From assembly GCF_002162355.1 (NCBI RefSeq), contig NZ_CP021434.1:1210501-1274500 (forward strand): a stretch of 64,000 nt of DNA, in the 5' to 3' direction. Each line of letters starts with the position of its first letter. Positions within the stretch are counted from its first letter, which is position 1. Below the pieces are notes generated by a model that saw nothing but the letters and a program-made list of their open reading frames with translations, made no database searches and was not told the origin of the DNA. Shown here one piece after another: positions 15,919-25,012 of this stretch. Position numbers and translations under genes: made by a program. This stretch comes from Tumebacillus avium (GTDB taxonomy: Bacteria; Bacillota; Bacilli; Tumebacillales; Tumebacillaceae).

Positions 15919-16714
15919 GTCGCTTGCCCTCCGTCAGGAATACCGCCGCACTCAGTCCCAGCACCACAACCAACTCGCTCGCGATCTTCAGCACCGTGAT
16001 GTTCAGGACGGTCTGGCCCGGCTGTAAGAACTTAAAAGGAATCCAAGCCGGCAATCCCAGCAACTGCAGAATGAAAAACAAAAACAGGTAGAGTAAGAAC
16101 GGAGCGAGCAGAACCACAAAGCGCTTTTTCACAAACACAGAAACGGCGAGTCCAAACGTTGCCAGCGCACCGGCGAACAACATATCGATCAGCATGTACG
16201 AGAAGATGTAGGCGTAGGGATGCTCGTAATAAAAGTCCAGCCACATCTTCCCTTCGATCATGGGCGAAGTGCCCGAAGCCGGATCCGGCATCATGCTTGG
16301 CAAAAGCATCGCGGTGACCAGCAAATGTATGAATAAAGGCACGAGGACAGCCATTGCTCCCGTCAGGAAGGTTACAAGAAACTTGGAGATCAGATACTTC
16401 CCTTTGCTCACTCTGGTATAGATCGATTTGGTAAATCCACTTTTTTCATCCAGCAGATACGAATCTGCGTACACGATCGCTGCCAGCAACGGCAGTAACA
16501 GATACAAAAGGTTTGATTCGAATGAAAAGGCATCCATTCCGATCCACTTTGTAAAAGGAGTAAGTTGAGACGCTGCCGGAAGGTCATTCGATATCCAAGG
16601 CACCACCTCGCGCACGATGTGCAATCCTGCGATGATCGTGCCCAAAGTCACGATCCCCCAAAAAGGGAGGCTGAGAAAAGCTCTCTGCAGTTCAGTTCGT
16701 AAGATAGTTCTCAT
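15905..16714 (-). CDS. ABC-2-like membrane protein (permease 1)
   Basis: 269 residues from ATG 16714, which has AAAGGAG 8 bases upstream; the longer frame to 16807 runs into the preceding gene and is rejected. It begins MRTILRTELQRAFLSLPFWG and has about six helices with a Lys/Arg-rich loop (YTRVSKGKYLISKFLVTF) near residue 110, typical of ABC-2 permeases. First membrane gene after the hairpin that separates it from the secreted-protein gene. Confidence 0.78.
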   Translation of the reverse strand: MRTILRTELQRAFLSLPFWGIVTLGTIIAGLHIVREVVPWISNDLPAASQLTPFTKWIGMDAFSFESNLLYLLLPLLAAIVYADSYLLDEKSGFTKSIYTRVSKGKYLISKFLVTFLTGAMAVLVPLFIHLLVTAMLLPSMMPDPASGTSPMIEGKMWLDFYYEHPYAYIFSYMLIDMLFAGALATFGLAVSVFVKKRFVVLLAPFLLYLFLFFILQLLGLPAWIPFKFLQPGQTVLNITVLKIASELVVVLGLSAAVFLTEGKRRETY

Positions 16715-16734
16715 GTCTACGGCTCCTTTTAGCA

Positions 16735-16768
16735 GAGCAAACCAGACACGACCCGTGTCTGGCTGCTC
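16735..16768 (-). terminator. Strong hairpin between secreted-protein gene and ABC genes
   Basis: CCAGACAC / GTGTCTGG (16742-16749 and 16755-16762) extended by GAGCA / TGCTC. No T run follows on the minus strand, so rather than ending transcription it may stabilise the upstream message or dampen read-through, giving more secreted protein than transporter. Confidence 0.6.
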
Positions 16769-16785
16769 TCGATTGTTCAATTCAA

Positions 16786-17208
16786 TTAGATGCTGTCCGG
16801 GCTCCACAGACCTTCGGACAGAACTTCTACCGCGTTCCAGCCCGCTTGAGCGTAGATGTGTACGTCAGATACGCCGTATTCTTCGTACGCGTAGTTGGTC
16901 ATGTAATGCGTTGTGTCATCGCTGAAGGTGTAGTGATGACCGAAGGAGATGTCCGTGCCGTTTGCCATCTCAACCCAGCCTTCATACGTGTAATCGCTGC
17001 CCACATATTCCGACCACATGTAGGAGAAGGTGTCATCTTGCTTTTCACGATCAGCGGTTTGCGCGCCGGCATCGCTGTCCCAGCTGTCAAAGTGGAAGTA
17101 GAAGCCTTCGTCTGTGTAGTTGCCCGCCATTGCATTGGTTTGGATCAGACCTGCGCCTGCTGCCAAGATCACAGCAGACATGATGAGACCTTTAACTGCT
17201 TTCTTCAC
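16786..17208 (-). CDS. Secreted DUF2712-like small protein
   Basis: 140 residues from GTG 17208, chosen because AAGGAG lies 8 bases upstream. A signal peptide (KKAVKGLIMSAVILAAGAGL, cleavage around NAMAG) precedes a mature acidic, Tyr/Trp-rich protein of about 110 residues with no Cys. It carries TADREKQDDTFSYMW and ends GLWSPDSI, which match the pattern I know from DUF2712 proteins of Bacillales (R-K-x-D and a terminal G-x-W-S-P-D-S). DUF2712 genes often sit beside ABC exporter genes, as here. Function unknown; a bacteriocin-like or cell-envelope-active secreted protein with dedicated ABC immunity/export is plausible. Confidence 0.65.
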   Translation of the reverse strand: MKKAVKGLIMSAVILAAGAGLIQTNAMAGNYTDEGFYFHFDSWDSDAGAQTADREKQDDTFSYMWSEYVGSDYTYEGWVEMANGTDISFGHHYTFSDDTTHYMTNYAYEEYGVSDVHIYAQAGWNAVEVLSEGLWSPDSI

Positions 17209-17245
17209 GTTCAACACTCCTTATAAATAATATCAAATGTTTCGT

Positions 17246-17257
17246 TGTGTTAACACA
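17246..17257. promoter_or_regulatory. Perfect palindrome TGTGTTAACACA in the leader of the DUF2712 operon
   Basis: A 12-base perfect palindrome lies about 13 bases downstream of the predicted -10, at the expected start of transcription. This is a classic repressor-operator position. The cognate regulator is not evident. Confidence 0.5.
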
Positions 17258-17269
17258 TTTATATCATAT

Positions 17270-17298
17270 ACTATAATTTCCAATTCAGAAAACATCAA
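17270..17298 (-). promoter_or_regulatory. Sigma-A promoter of the DUF2712/ABC operon
   Basis: On the minus strand TTGATG (17298-17293), a 17-base spacer and TATAGT (17275-17270). The rest of the AT-rich gap (17218-17430) shows no further gene. Confidence 0.6.
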
Positions 17299-17423
17299 TA
17301 TCAATACTATACTTCCGTTTTTTGGGTATATTTTGCCATTTTCATAATTTATGATAAAAATTCGGAGTGTTTTTCCATTTTACGACATATTCCTGCGTAT
17401 TTATGGTATTTTTTTACTTTCAC

Positions 17424-17455
17424 AAACAAAAAAGCTCTCCGAAAACGGAGAGCTT
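17424..17455 (-). terminator. Terminator of the kam operon
   Basis: On the minus strand AGCTCTCCG / CGGAGAGCT with a TTTT loop, followed by a T run, 9 bases after the kamE stop. Confidence 0.9.
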
Positions 17456-17463
17456 GCTCATGG

Positions 17464-18240
17464 TTACTTCAACCCGCGCCGGGTCATCTCTTGCACCACA
17501 TAGGACGCCACGTCGGGCGCGAGGGTGCCGGGGCCAAATCCTGCATCGTAACCGAGCTCCAATGCCAGCTCGTGGGAGATGCGGGGGCCGCCGCAGATGA
17601 GGACGAGCTTCTGGCGGAGGCCTTCCGCTTCGAGGAGCTCGACCAGTTGGGCGAGGTTGGGGATGTGGACGTCTTTTTGGGTGACAACTTGGGAGACGAG
17701 GATGGCATCGGCGTTCAGCTCAAGGGCTTTGGCGACCATCTCTTCATTTTCCACTTGCGAGCCCAAGTTGTACGCTTCGACCATCGGGTAACGCTCCAGG
17801 CCGTATTCGCCGTTGTAGCCTTTCATGTTCATGATCGCGTCGATCCCGACCGTATGCGCGTCGGTGCCGGTGCAGGCGCCGATGATCGTGATTTTGCGGC
17901 CAACGTGTTCTTTGATGTAGTCGTTGACCTCGTAGAAGCTCATGCGCGGGGAGTCGACTTTGGCGACTTTGATCTTCGTGTAGTCGACCGCCGCTTTCGT
18001 CTTCGCGTAGAGCACAACAAACGTAAAGTTCTCGCCGAGGTCATGCTGATGCACCACCGCCGGGTCGGTCAGGCCCATCTGCACGACGAGTTGGCGGGCC
18101 GCTTCGGCCGCTTCTTCGCCCGGCGGCACCGGGAGCGAGAAGGACAGCTGGATCATCCCGTCATCAAACGTGTCGCCGTACGGACGCACCTGCGTAAAAT
18201 CGCGCTGCTCCCACGGACGCTGCTCTGCCTGTGTGCTCAT
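17464..18240 (-). CDS. kamE: Lysine 5,6-aminomutase beta subunit
   Basis: 258 residues. Contains the cobalamin-binding DxHxxG motif as GTDAHTVGIDAIMN (D127, H129) and a Rossmann-like B12 domain (ILVSQVVTQKD, LVLICGGPRIS). Lys140 in NMKGYNG is positioned like the PLP-binding lysine of the beta subunit. With KamD it moves the terminal amino group of beta-lysine or D-lysine from C6 to C5 using adenosylcobalamin and PLP. Last gene of the operon; its ATG overlaps the kamD stop by 4 bases. Confidence 0.93.
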   Translation of the reverse strand: MSTQAEQRPWEQRDFTQVRPYGDTFDDGMIQLSFSLPVPPGEEAAEAARQLVVQMGLTDPAVVHQHDLGENFTFVVLYAKTKAAVDYTKIKVAKVDSPRMSFYEVNDYIKEHVGRKITIIGACTGTDAHTVGIDAIMNMKGYNGEYGLERYPMVEAYNLGSQVENEEMVAKALELNADAILVSQVVTQKDVHIPNLAQLVELLEAEGLRQKLVLICGGPRISHELALELGYDAGFGPGTLAPDVASYVVQEMTRRGLK

Positions 18241-19808
18241 CGCTGCATCGCCTCCAGACCCAGTTCTGCCCGCAAGAGCGTTTCGAACGGATTGAAATAA
18301 TCGTCCGCCCGCATCATCACGCCCTGCAGCCCTTTGCCGCCCGTCATCGTCCGCTTCACATCGCCAAACATGCCGCGGGAGATCGTTTCCAGCAGGCCGA
18401 TCTCGCGGATATCTTCGAGCATCACGGTGGCATTTTCCAGCACGTCATGGGCGCGGCGGACGATCTTGCCGTCTTTTTTGTACTCGATCTCATCGCCGAG
18501 CGTACGCATGTTGGAAAATACGTATTTGGCCGCTTCGATCGCAATGTGGCGGTCATGAATCAGCGGGGTGTGGATCGCTTCGGTCATCATGCCGAGCAGC
18601 TGAATCCCCTGGTTGGTCATCGCGCCGACGACGTTAAACAAGGTGTCCTGGACATGCCCTTTGAAGATGTTGCCGGTCATGTGCTTGGTCGGCGGCATGT
18701 ATTTCAAAGGAGCTTTCGGGAAGATCTCCCGCGCCATCTGCGCCTGCGCCAGTTCGAGCAGGAAGCCGTCCTCAAGGTCCGGGCTCATCTCAAAAGCATG
18801 GCCGAGGCCCATCTGCTCTTCGGGCAGGCCGGAGCGCAGGGCGAGCTGCTCATTGATGAACTGGGACGCCAAAACGGACGGCGCTGCTTCGACCGCATCG
18901 GCGGTGGTCAGGTAGTTGTCTTCGCCGGTGTTGATGATGACACCCGCGAACGAATTGATCATCCGCGAGAAGTTCTGGTCGACCAAGGTGCGCTGCATGT
19001 TGATGTCGCGGAAGAGGATGCCGTAGAGGGCGTCGTTCAGCATGACATCGAGGCGTTCCAGCGCGCCCATCGCGGCGATCTCCGGCATGCACAGACCCGA
19101 GCAGTAGTTGCAGAGCCGGATGTAGCGGCCGATCTCTTCGCCCACTTCGTCGAGCGCCTCGCGCATGATGCGGAAGTTTTCCTGTGTCGCGTACGTGCCG
19201 CCGAAGCCTTCGGTCGTGGCGCCGTACGGGACATAGTCGATCAAGGACTGGCCCGTGGAGCGGATGACGGCGATGATGTCGGCGCCTTGGCGGGCAGCAG
19301 CTTTGGCCTGCACGACGTCTTCGTAGATGTTGCCGGTGGCGACGATGACGTAGATGTACGGACGGCGTCCTTCGCCGAGCGTGTCGAGGTAGTGGTCGCG
19401 CTTTTGGCGGTTGGAGCGGATCTTTTCGATGCCTGCCTTGGCCAGTTCGTTCGCACGTGCCTGAATCTGCGCGTCGTCGAGCAGGGGAAGTTCGAGCAGG
19501 TCAAGTGTGCCTGCTGCGACTTCTTCGCCCACTTCCTGCACGGTCAGCCCTTTTTGCAAAACGGCGTTGATCACAAAGCGGGCCGCGCCGCGCTGCAGCT
19601 GTCCTCCGTCTTTGATGTGGTCGACCACGACGTTTGGCAGCGGCACATAATCGGCGTCCACGCCGTCCAGTCCGTACAGGCGCAGCACGGTGCGTTCGAC
19701 GGCGACGGTGGTGCGCTCGGAGATAAATTCCTGCAGGGAATCGGCCACGTCGGACGCCGCTTGGCGCGCCCGGGCTACTTTGGCCTGATCGAGATACAAT
19801 TTGCTCAT
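18237..19808 (-). CDS. kamD: Lysine 5,6-aminomutase alpha subunit
   Basis: 523 residues from ATG 19808 (AAAGGAGG upstream; a longer frame is rejected as it enters kamC). The sequence throughout is typical of KamD, the large TIM-barrel subunit that binds PLP and the upper face of adenosylcobalamin (RPYIYVIVATGNIYEDVVQA, NYCSGLCMPEIAAMG, TKHMTGNIFKGH). It forms the mutase with KamE. The start overlaps the end of kamC by 4 bases. Confidence 0.93.
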   Translation of the reverse strand: MSKLYLDQAKVARARQAASDVADSLQEFISERTTVAVERTVLRLYGLDGVDADYVPLPNVVVDHIKDGGQLQRGAARFVINAVLQKGLTVQEVGEEVAAGTLDLLELPLLDDAQIQARANELAKAGIEKIRSNRQKRDHYLDTLGEGRRPYIYVIVATGNIYEDVVQAKAAARQGADIIAVIRSTGQSLIDYVPYGATTEGFGGTYATQENFRIMREALDEVGEEIGRYIRLCNYCSGLCMPEIAAMGALERLDVMLNDALYGILFRDINMQRTLVDQNFSRMINSFAGVIINTGEDNYLTTADAVEAAPSVLASQFINEQLALRSGLPEEQMGLGHAFEMSPDLEDGFLLELAQAQMAREIFPKAPLKYMPPTKHMTGNIFKGHVQDTLFNVVGAMTNQGIQLLGMMTEAIHTPLIHDRHIAIEAAKYVFSNMRTLGDEIEYKKDGKIVRRAHDVLENATVMLEDIREIGLLETISRGMFGDVKRTMTGGKGLQGVMMRADDYFNPFETLLRAELGLEAMQR

Positions 19809-21523
19809 GTTGTGGGGCCCTCCTTTCGCTGTAACACCGCACGGGTCTGTTCCAGCACCGCTTGCGGCAATCCAAAGCATTCTGCCAGCCGTACGGCGTC
19901 TTTCGGAACATCGCCGGGGCGGCTTTTTAGTAACGTATAGTCCATCGCGCTGTGCAGACGGTGCAAGACATCGTCCGGCGCGTTTGTTTGTGTGAGAAGA
20001 TCGAGCGCGCCGGATTTGAGTCCGGCGACGCGGAACAGCTGTATGCCCGGCACTGCGGTCACGCCGGGAAAGTGGCTGGCGAACAGGGCGATATGCCCGG
20101 TGGTCAGCAGGTAGGAAGCGAGGCCGATAGCGAGCGCTTCGCCTTCTTCCGGGTTGGTCGTGCGGGCCACTTCGTCGAGCAGGAGCAAGGCGCGCCCTTG
20201 GGCATTGACCAGTGCGGCGATCCGCTGCATCTCAGCGCCAAAGGAAGACAGCCCGCTCTGCAAGCTCTGCTCATCGCCGCCGGACATGCCGATGCGCTCC
20301 ACCGGCTGGAAGTGAAACACCCGCGCCGGAACGGGCATCGCGTGCTGGGCCAGCGCTTGGAGCAGCCCCAGCGTCTTCAGCACCACCGTCTTGCCGCCCA
20401 TGTTCGGCCCGGTGATCAGCCCCGTGCCGGATGTAAGCTCCAAGCTCAGCGGCGTGAAGTCCCCGCCCCGTTCCTCCACCGCCCTGCGCGCGACCGGGTG
20501 GAAGCCTCCTTCGAGGAGCCAAGAACCATCTGCGTTCTGCCACGCACTTGCGGCATGCTCAGCATCCGCGTCCAACAAAACATCGCTCGCAGCACCAAAA
20601 GAGTCCGTGCTCATCGCTTGCGATGCCCACTTTACCGCCAGAGTCGCTTTTGCCAGCGTCAAATCAAGTCGACCTAACGCCTCCAGCGCATTCAGCATGG
20701 CACCGGCATGCGGTCGGAACGCTTCCACCAGAGACTGCAACGCCGCCGTCTCCTGATCCTCGATCTCGGCCAGCTTGGTCTCGCGCTGCTGGAGCAGCAC
20801 TGTCATCTGCGCAGACTCGGCCGCTTGGAACACCGCTTCGAACATCGTCTCCTGCAGCAGCACCAGATCTCCGTCCTGCTTCACCGCTCCCAACGCGCCG
20901 TCCAGCTTGTCAAAGATGAGCTGGCCGTCTTTCCCCGGCTTCCTGCCATACCGTTCGCGCAGGCGGTCACCCTGGGCCTTTTTCTCAGCAAAAATCGCCT
21001 CGTCCAGCAACGCCAGCTCCTTGCGCAAGCGCACCAGCCCGGCATCGCCCGTGAGCTCAGCCAGCGCGAACGAAGGCACCAAGTCCCCCGGCGGGTTTAG
21101 CTTGCGCAAGAGCTCCTCCCACGCCAACCGCTCCCACCACGGGAACGACAGCCCCCGCTCCGACAACAGCCGCTCCACCGCGAACCCCTGCCACAAAAAC
21201 TGCTTCACTTCAAAAAAATCCACCTGGCGCAGCGACGCCCCTTGCCCGATCAGCTGCAACAACGCCCCAATTTCCGGCACCGCCCGCAGCCCGTCAGCCA
21301 GCTCTTTCGCCCACGCCGCCTCATCCAACGCTGCCCGTACCGCGCACAGATCGTCCATCCGCTCCTGCCAGAGCATCCGCTCATGAGGCAGTAACGGCCG
21401 CATCTCGCGCTTGGCACGCAGCCCCGCTTTGGACAAAGGCTGGAGCATCGCCAAGACCTCCGGCCAGCCGAGCAGCTCTTTTGTCGTGTCATCCCAAAAT
21501 GCCATTCCTGCCTGCGAGGTCAC
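19805..21523 (-). CDS. kamC: MutS-like ATPase, lysine 5,6-aminomutase reactivase
   Basis: 572 residues. The C-terminal half has a MutS/ABC-type ATPase: Walker A TGPNMGGKTVVLKT near residue 370, signature region SGGDEQSLQSGLSSFGAEMQ, Walker B RALLLLDEVARTTNP. The N-terminal half is helical, without mismatch-recognition domain. MutS-like proteins inside kam operons act in reactivating the B12-dependent mutase (exchange of damaged cobalamin). GTG 21523 follows AAGGAG by 9 bases. No DNA-repair role is implied. Confidence 0.85.
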   Translation of the reverse strand: MTSQAGMAFWDDTTKELLGWPEVLAMLQPLSKAGLRAKREMRPLLPHERMLWQERMDDLCAVRAALDEAAWAKELADGLRAVPEIGALLQLIGQGASLRQVDFFEVKQFLWQGFAVERLLSERGLSFPWWERLAWEELLRKLNPPGDLVPSFALAELTGDAGLVRLRKELALLDEAIFAEKKAQGDRLRERYGRKPGKDGQLIFDKLDGALGAVKQDGDLVLLQETMFEAVFQAAESAQMTVLLQQRETKLAEIEDQETAALQSLVEAFRPHAGAMLNALEALGRLDLTLAKATLAVKWASQAMSTDSFGAASDVLLDADAEHAASAWQNADGSWLLEGGFHPVARRAVEERGGDFTPLSLELTSGTGLITGPNMGGKTVVLKTLGLLQALAQHAMPVPARVFHFQPVERIGMSGGDEQSLQSGLSSFGAEMQRIAALVNAQGRALLLLDEVARTTNPEEGEALAIGLASYLLTTGHIALFASHFPGVTAVPGIQLFRVAGLKSGALDLLTQTNAPDDVLHRLHSAMDYTLLKSRPGDVPKDAVRLAECFGLPQAVLEQTRAVLQRKEGPTT

Positions 21524-21529
21524 CTTGAC

Positions 21530-22558
21530 TCACTCCTTCACATCAAAAACGGCAACATCGCCTGCCACCGCTCGCACTGCTTCTACCAATTCACGCCCCG
21601 GCAGCCGATACCCTTCCACCGAGTACGGATTGACCGCCACGCCGAGCACATTCACCGCCCGGCGCACGACGATCCGATGCCCGCGCCGCAAAAACTTCCG
21701 CCACACCGCGCTGCTCACAAAAAAGTGCGTCGCATCTGACAACACCAGCGCAAACCCGCGCGGCATCCCTTCCAGCATCTGCACCAGCCGGTCGGTCACC
21801 GCGCCGGTCACCGCCAGCGCCTTGACTTCTTCCTGCCCTGGCCAATGCGGGTCATTCTGCGGGTTCGCCGTAAACGAAGAAGTCTGCTGCAGCACCACAG
21901 GTTCCAGCCGTTCACCGCGAAGCACGCCCGCAGCCAACGCCCCTTTTGCCTCGGCAGCGTCATACAGCCCGGCCAGCTCCGCATCCGCTTGCGGCAGCCC
22001 AAACCGTTGCAGGAAAAACAGGCTCTTCTGCGCCACATCCCCCACCGTCTTCGCCACCACAGCGCCGGTCGCCAGCACCACGCCGTCTGTCAACAGCGGA
22101 TGGGCGGCCATCATCCGGTCGAATGCGCCATCGACCAGACACAGCTCCGCCCCCAGCCGTTCCATCCGCGTCAAAACTTGGCTCACCTGCTCCTGATAGC
22201 GGACGCCGGCCAGCACCACCGTGCCCGGTTCCTGCACTTCCGCCACATACACAGCGCCAAGCGTCGAAGCAATCCCGGTCGACTCCACGATGCGCAGCGA
22301 TGCCGTGCCAACATTCAGCACATCGCCCGCAGACGCCACGAGGGCGCCCGCCGGGACTCGCACCTCTGGCTTGGGCACCCCCATGATCGCATCGTTTCGC
22401 TCTCCGTCTACGCCGATCGAGAGCAGGCCAAGCTTCCGCCCGAGAGCGGAAGCCTGCCCGATCAGTTCATTCAAAACGGTGGTCTTGCCGGCGTGCTTGG
22501 CGATGCCGACCAGCGCGAGGCGGCGGACATTGCCCAAGTCCACGTTTTCCAAGCTCAT
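21530..22558 (-). CDS. kamB: P-loop protein, lysine 5,6-aminomutase reactivase partner
   Basis: 342 residues with an N-terminal P-loop LVGIAKHAGKTTVLNELIG near residue 15. It corresponds in position and character to the gene paired with the MutS-like ATPase in lysine-fermentation operons (KamB), part of the mutase-reactivating complex. ATG 22558 lies 2 bases after the kamA stop, so translation is coupled; no strong ribosome site is visible. Confidence 0.75.
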   Translation of the reverse strand: MSLENVDLGNVRRLALVGIAKHAGKTTVLNELIGQASALGRKLGLLSIGVDGERNDAIMGVPKPEVRVPAGALVASAGDVLNVGTASLRIVESTGIASTLGAVYVAEVQEPGTVVLAGVRYQEQVSQVLTRMERLGAELCLVDGAFDRMMAAHPLLTDGVVLATGAVVAKTVGDVAQKSLFFLQRFGLPQADAELAGLYDAAEAKGALAAGVLRGERLEPVVLQQTSSFTANPQNDPHWPGQEEVKALAVTGAVTDRLVQMLEGMPRGFALVLSDATHFFVSSAVWRKFLRRGHRIVVRRAVNVLGVAVNPYSVEGYRLPGRELVEAVRAVAGDVAVFDVKE

Positions 22559-22562
22559 CGAA

Positions 22563-23903
22563 CTAGTCTGCCATCGGCAGGTCGATCTTGGTGTCCGGCT
22601 GTTCGATCTGCTCTTTCGGACGGCGGCGCTTCAGCGTCTTCGGCTCCAGAGAGAGCTGCTTGTCGTTCAAGAGACGCGCCAGCCCGATCTCATTGTCGGT
22701 GCTGTGGTCATGCTTGCAGGTCGGCGGGCACCCTTGGTCGTGGTAGGTCGGCTCGTGGTACACCGAGATCACGCCTTCGAAGTTGCGCAGGATCACTTTG
22801 CCGTGGCCTTGCGAAAGGACGTAGTTCGGCATGACCGGGATCTTGCCGCCGCCGCCCGGCGCGTCGACGACAAACGTCGGCACCGCATAGCCTGAAGTGT
22901 GGCCGCGCAACTGTTCCATGATCTCCAAACCTTTGGAGACGGTGGTGCGGAAATGCTGGATGCCTTCCGACAGGTCGCACTGGTAGATGTAGTACGGACG
23001 CACGCGGTTGTAAACGAGCTGGTGCATCAGGTCTTTCATCACGTGTGCGCAGTCGTTGACGCCGCGCATCAGCACAGTCTGGTTGCCCAGCGGAATGCCT
23101 GCATCGGCGATCTTGTGGCAAGCTGCTTTTGCTTCTTCGGTCAGCTCATCCGGATGGTTGAAGTGCGTGTTGATCCAGATCGGGTGGTATTTCTTCAGCA
23201 TATTCACCAGGTTGTCGGTGATGCGCTGCGGGAAGACGACCGGCGCGCGGGTGCCGATGCGGATGATTTCCACATGCGGGATCTTGCGCAGGTTGGAGAT
23301 GACGTACTCGAGAATCTTGTCGTTGACGAGCAGACCGTCGCCGCCGGAGAGCAGCACGTCGCGGATCTGCGGGGTGCGGGCGATATAGTCGATCGCCGCA
23401 TCGAGCTGCTGGCGCGGCACCGATTGCCCGACCTGGCCGGAGAAGCGGCGGCGCGTGCAGTGGCGGCAGTACATCGAGCACTGGTTGGTGATCAGGAACA
23501 GGACGCGATCCGGGTAGCGATGGGTCAGGCCCGGCGCCGGCGCATCTTCATCTTCGTGCAGCGGGTCGGCCATGTCCCACGGGGAGCGCTGCATTTCATC
23601 AGACATCGGCACCGCCTGCAGGCGCACCGGGCAGAGCGGATCGTCCGGGTCCATCATCATCGCGTAGTACGGCGTGATGCGCAGCGGGATCGACATTTTC
23701 ACGTTCAGGATGCCGACGCGCTCCTCCTCGATCAGGTTGACGACGCCTTCCAGCGTCTCCAGATCGTTGATCGTGTGGGTCAGTTGCCACATCCAGTCAT
23801 CCCATTGCTCGTTGGTGACGTCTTTCCAGATCTCCACGTCACGGAAGTGACGTTTTTGCTTGCCGTACAGGTGGCGTTCCAAGCGTTCTTGTTGTTGTTC
23901 CAT
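22563..23903 (-). CDS. kamA: L-lysine 2,3-aminomutase (radical SAM, PLP)
   Basis: 446 residues from ATG 23903 (GAGGA upstream). Radical SAM cluster motif CSMYCRHCTRRRF near residue 150, glycine-rich LLSGGDGLLV, PLP-lysine region PGGGGKIPVMPNYV near 345 and a C-terminal zinc site (QGCPPTCKHD). It converts L-lysine to L-beta-lysine, the first step of the aminomutase route. An isolated KamA may supply beta-lysine as osmolyte, but with kamB-E and kdd next to it this is catabolic. Confidence 0.95.
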   Translation of the reverse strand: MEQQQERLERHLYGKQKRHFRDVEIWKDVTNEQWDDWMWQLTHTINDLETLEGVVNLIEEERVGILNVKMSIPLRITPYYAMMMDPDDPLCPVRLQAVPMSDEMQRSPWDMADPLHEDEDAPAPGLTHRYPDRVLFLITNQCSMYCRHCTRRRFSGQVGQSVPRQQLDAAIDYIARTPQIRDVLLSGGDGLLVNDKILEYVISNLRKIPHVEIIRIGTRAPVVFPQRITDNLVNMLKKYHPIWINTHFNHPDELTEEAKAACHKIADAGIPLGNQTVLMRGVNDCAHVMKDLMHQLVYNRVRPYYIYQCDLSEGIQHFRTTVSKGLEIMEQLRGHTSGYAVPTFVVDAPGGGGKIPVMPNYVLSQGHGKVILRNFEGVISVYHEPTYHDQGCPPTCKHDHSTDNEIGLARLLNDKQLSLEPKTLKRRRPKEQIEQPDTKIDLPMAD

Positions 23904-23919
23904 ATTGAAAATCCTCCTC

Positions 23920-24960
23920 TTAGAGTCCGTATTTGGTTTCAAACAGCCCGCGAAGCTCTGCCGACTCGCGCACCAGTTGCAGCGAGAGGTCGGCATGCCC
24001 TTTCGTATAGCCGTTGCCGATGATCATGTTCACATCTTTGCCGACACCTTCTGCGCCAAGCGCCGCTGCCGTAAAGGAGGTCGCCATCGAGAAAAAGTAG
24101 ACCGTGCCATCATCCTTCGTGGAGAGGATCGAAGTCATCTCCGTGCCCGGGATGTTCACGCAGTTGACCGTGAAATCGGCAAATTTCCCTGCGGTCGCCT
24201 TCTCGACCGCCTCCAGGACTTCCACCGGCTTGGTGCAGTCGAGGTTGAGCACCACGTCCGCCCAGCCGAGCTTGCGCAGCATCTCGCAGCCAGCCTCGCC
24301 GTATTCGACGGCGATGATCTTGCCCGTCGGGCCGGCCGACTTGCGGGCTTGGTACAGCACCATCGTGCCGCTTTTGCCGCCTGCGCCAAGCACGACGACC
24401 GTGTCGCCCGTTTTGACCAGCTTGGCGGTTTGCGCCGGAGCGCCGCAGACGTCGAGCACGGCGAGCGCGACCCGGTCGGGGAGGTCGGACGGGAGTTTCG
24501 CATACAGGCCCGATTCAAACAGAATCGCCTGGCCAGCGATGCCAACCTGCCCGGTTTTGATATCCAAGTCGGTGATCTTGTTGATCGTGAGCGGGGTGAG
24601 GGACAGCGAGACGAGGGTCGCGATGCGGTCGCTTTCCTGCAGGTCGATCTGCCCTTGCAGGCGCTCGCCGATCTGGCGCACAGTGCCGATCAGCATCCCG
24701 CCGGAGCCGGTCACCGGATTGTGATGTTTGCCGCGCTCCTGCACGATGCGCTGCATGTGCTCGCCAACTTTGACGGGGTCGCCCCCCTCCGCTTCTTTGA
24801 TCTGTACAAAAGAAGCAGAGTCGATGTTCAGCGTCTCCACATCGATCAAAATCTCGTTATCATACAGCTCCATGCTGTTGTCGATCTTCCATGCCGGCTG
24901 CGGCATCGTGCCAATGGGATCCAATACGCGGTGCAAACCGTAGCGATGTCCCGGTCTCAT
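23920..24960 (-). CDS. kdd: L-erythro-3,5-diaminohexanoate dehydrogenase
   Basis: 346 residues; ATG 24960 is preceded by GGAGGGG. NAD-binding Rossmann segment VVVLGAGGKSGTMVLYQARK near residue 190. Oxidatively deaminates 3,5-diaminohexanoate, the product of KamA plus KamDE, to 5-amino-3-oxohexanoate. First gene of the operon, with the sigma-54 promoter 53 bases upstream. The next enzymes (Kce, Kal and a CoA transferase) are not in this window. Confidence 0.92.
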   Translation of the reverse strand: MRPGHRYGLHRVLDPIGTMPQPAWKIDNSMELYDNEILIDVETLNIDSASFVQIKEAEGGDPVKVGEHMQRIVQERGKHHNPVTGSGGMLIGTVRQIGERLQGQIDLQESDRIATLVSLSLTPLTINKITDLDIKTGQVGIAGQAILFESGLYAKLPSDLPDRVALAVLDVCGAPAQTAKLVKTGDTVVVLGAGGKSGTMVLYQARKSAGPTGKIIAVEYGEAGCEMLRKLGWADVVLNLDCTKPVEVLEAVEKATAGKFADFTVNCVNIPGTEMTSILSTKDDGTVYFFSMATSFTAAALGAEGVGKDVNMIIGNGYTKGHADLSLQLVRESAELRGLFETKYGL

Positions 24961-25012
24961 GGTGCTACCCCTCCTTACAAACATTCCTGGTTCTGTTGTT
25001 GCTCACTAGGTA

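Noticed and set aside
19805..21523. DNA mismatch repair MutS/MutS2
   Set aside because: Has the MutS ATPase but no mismatch-recognition or Smr domain, and lies inside the kam operon; reactivase is the better call.
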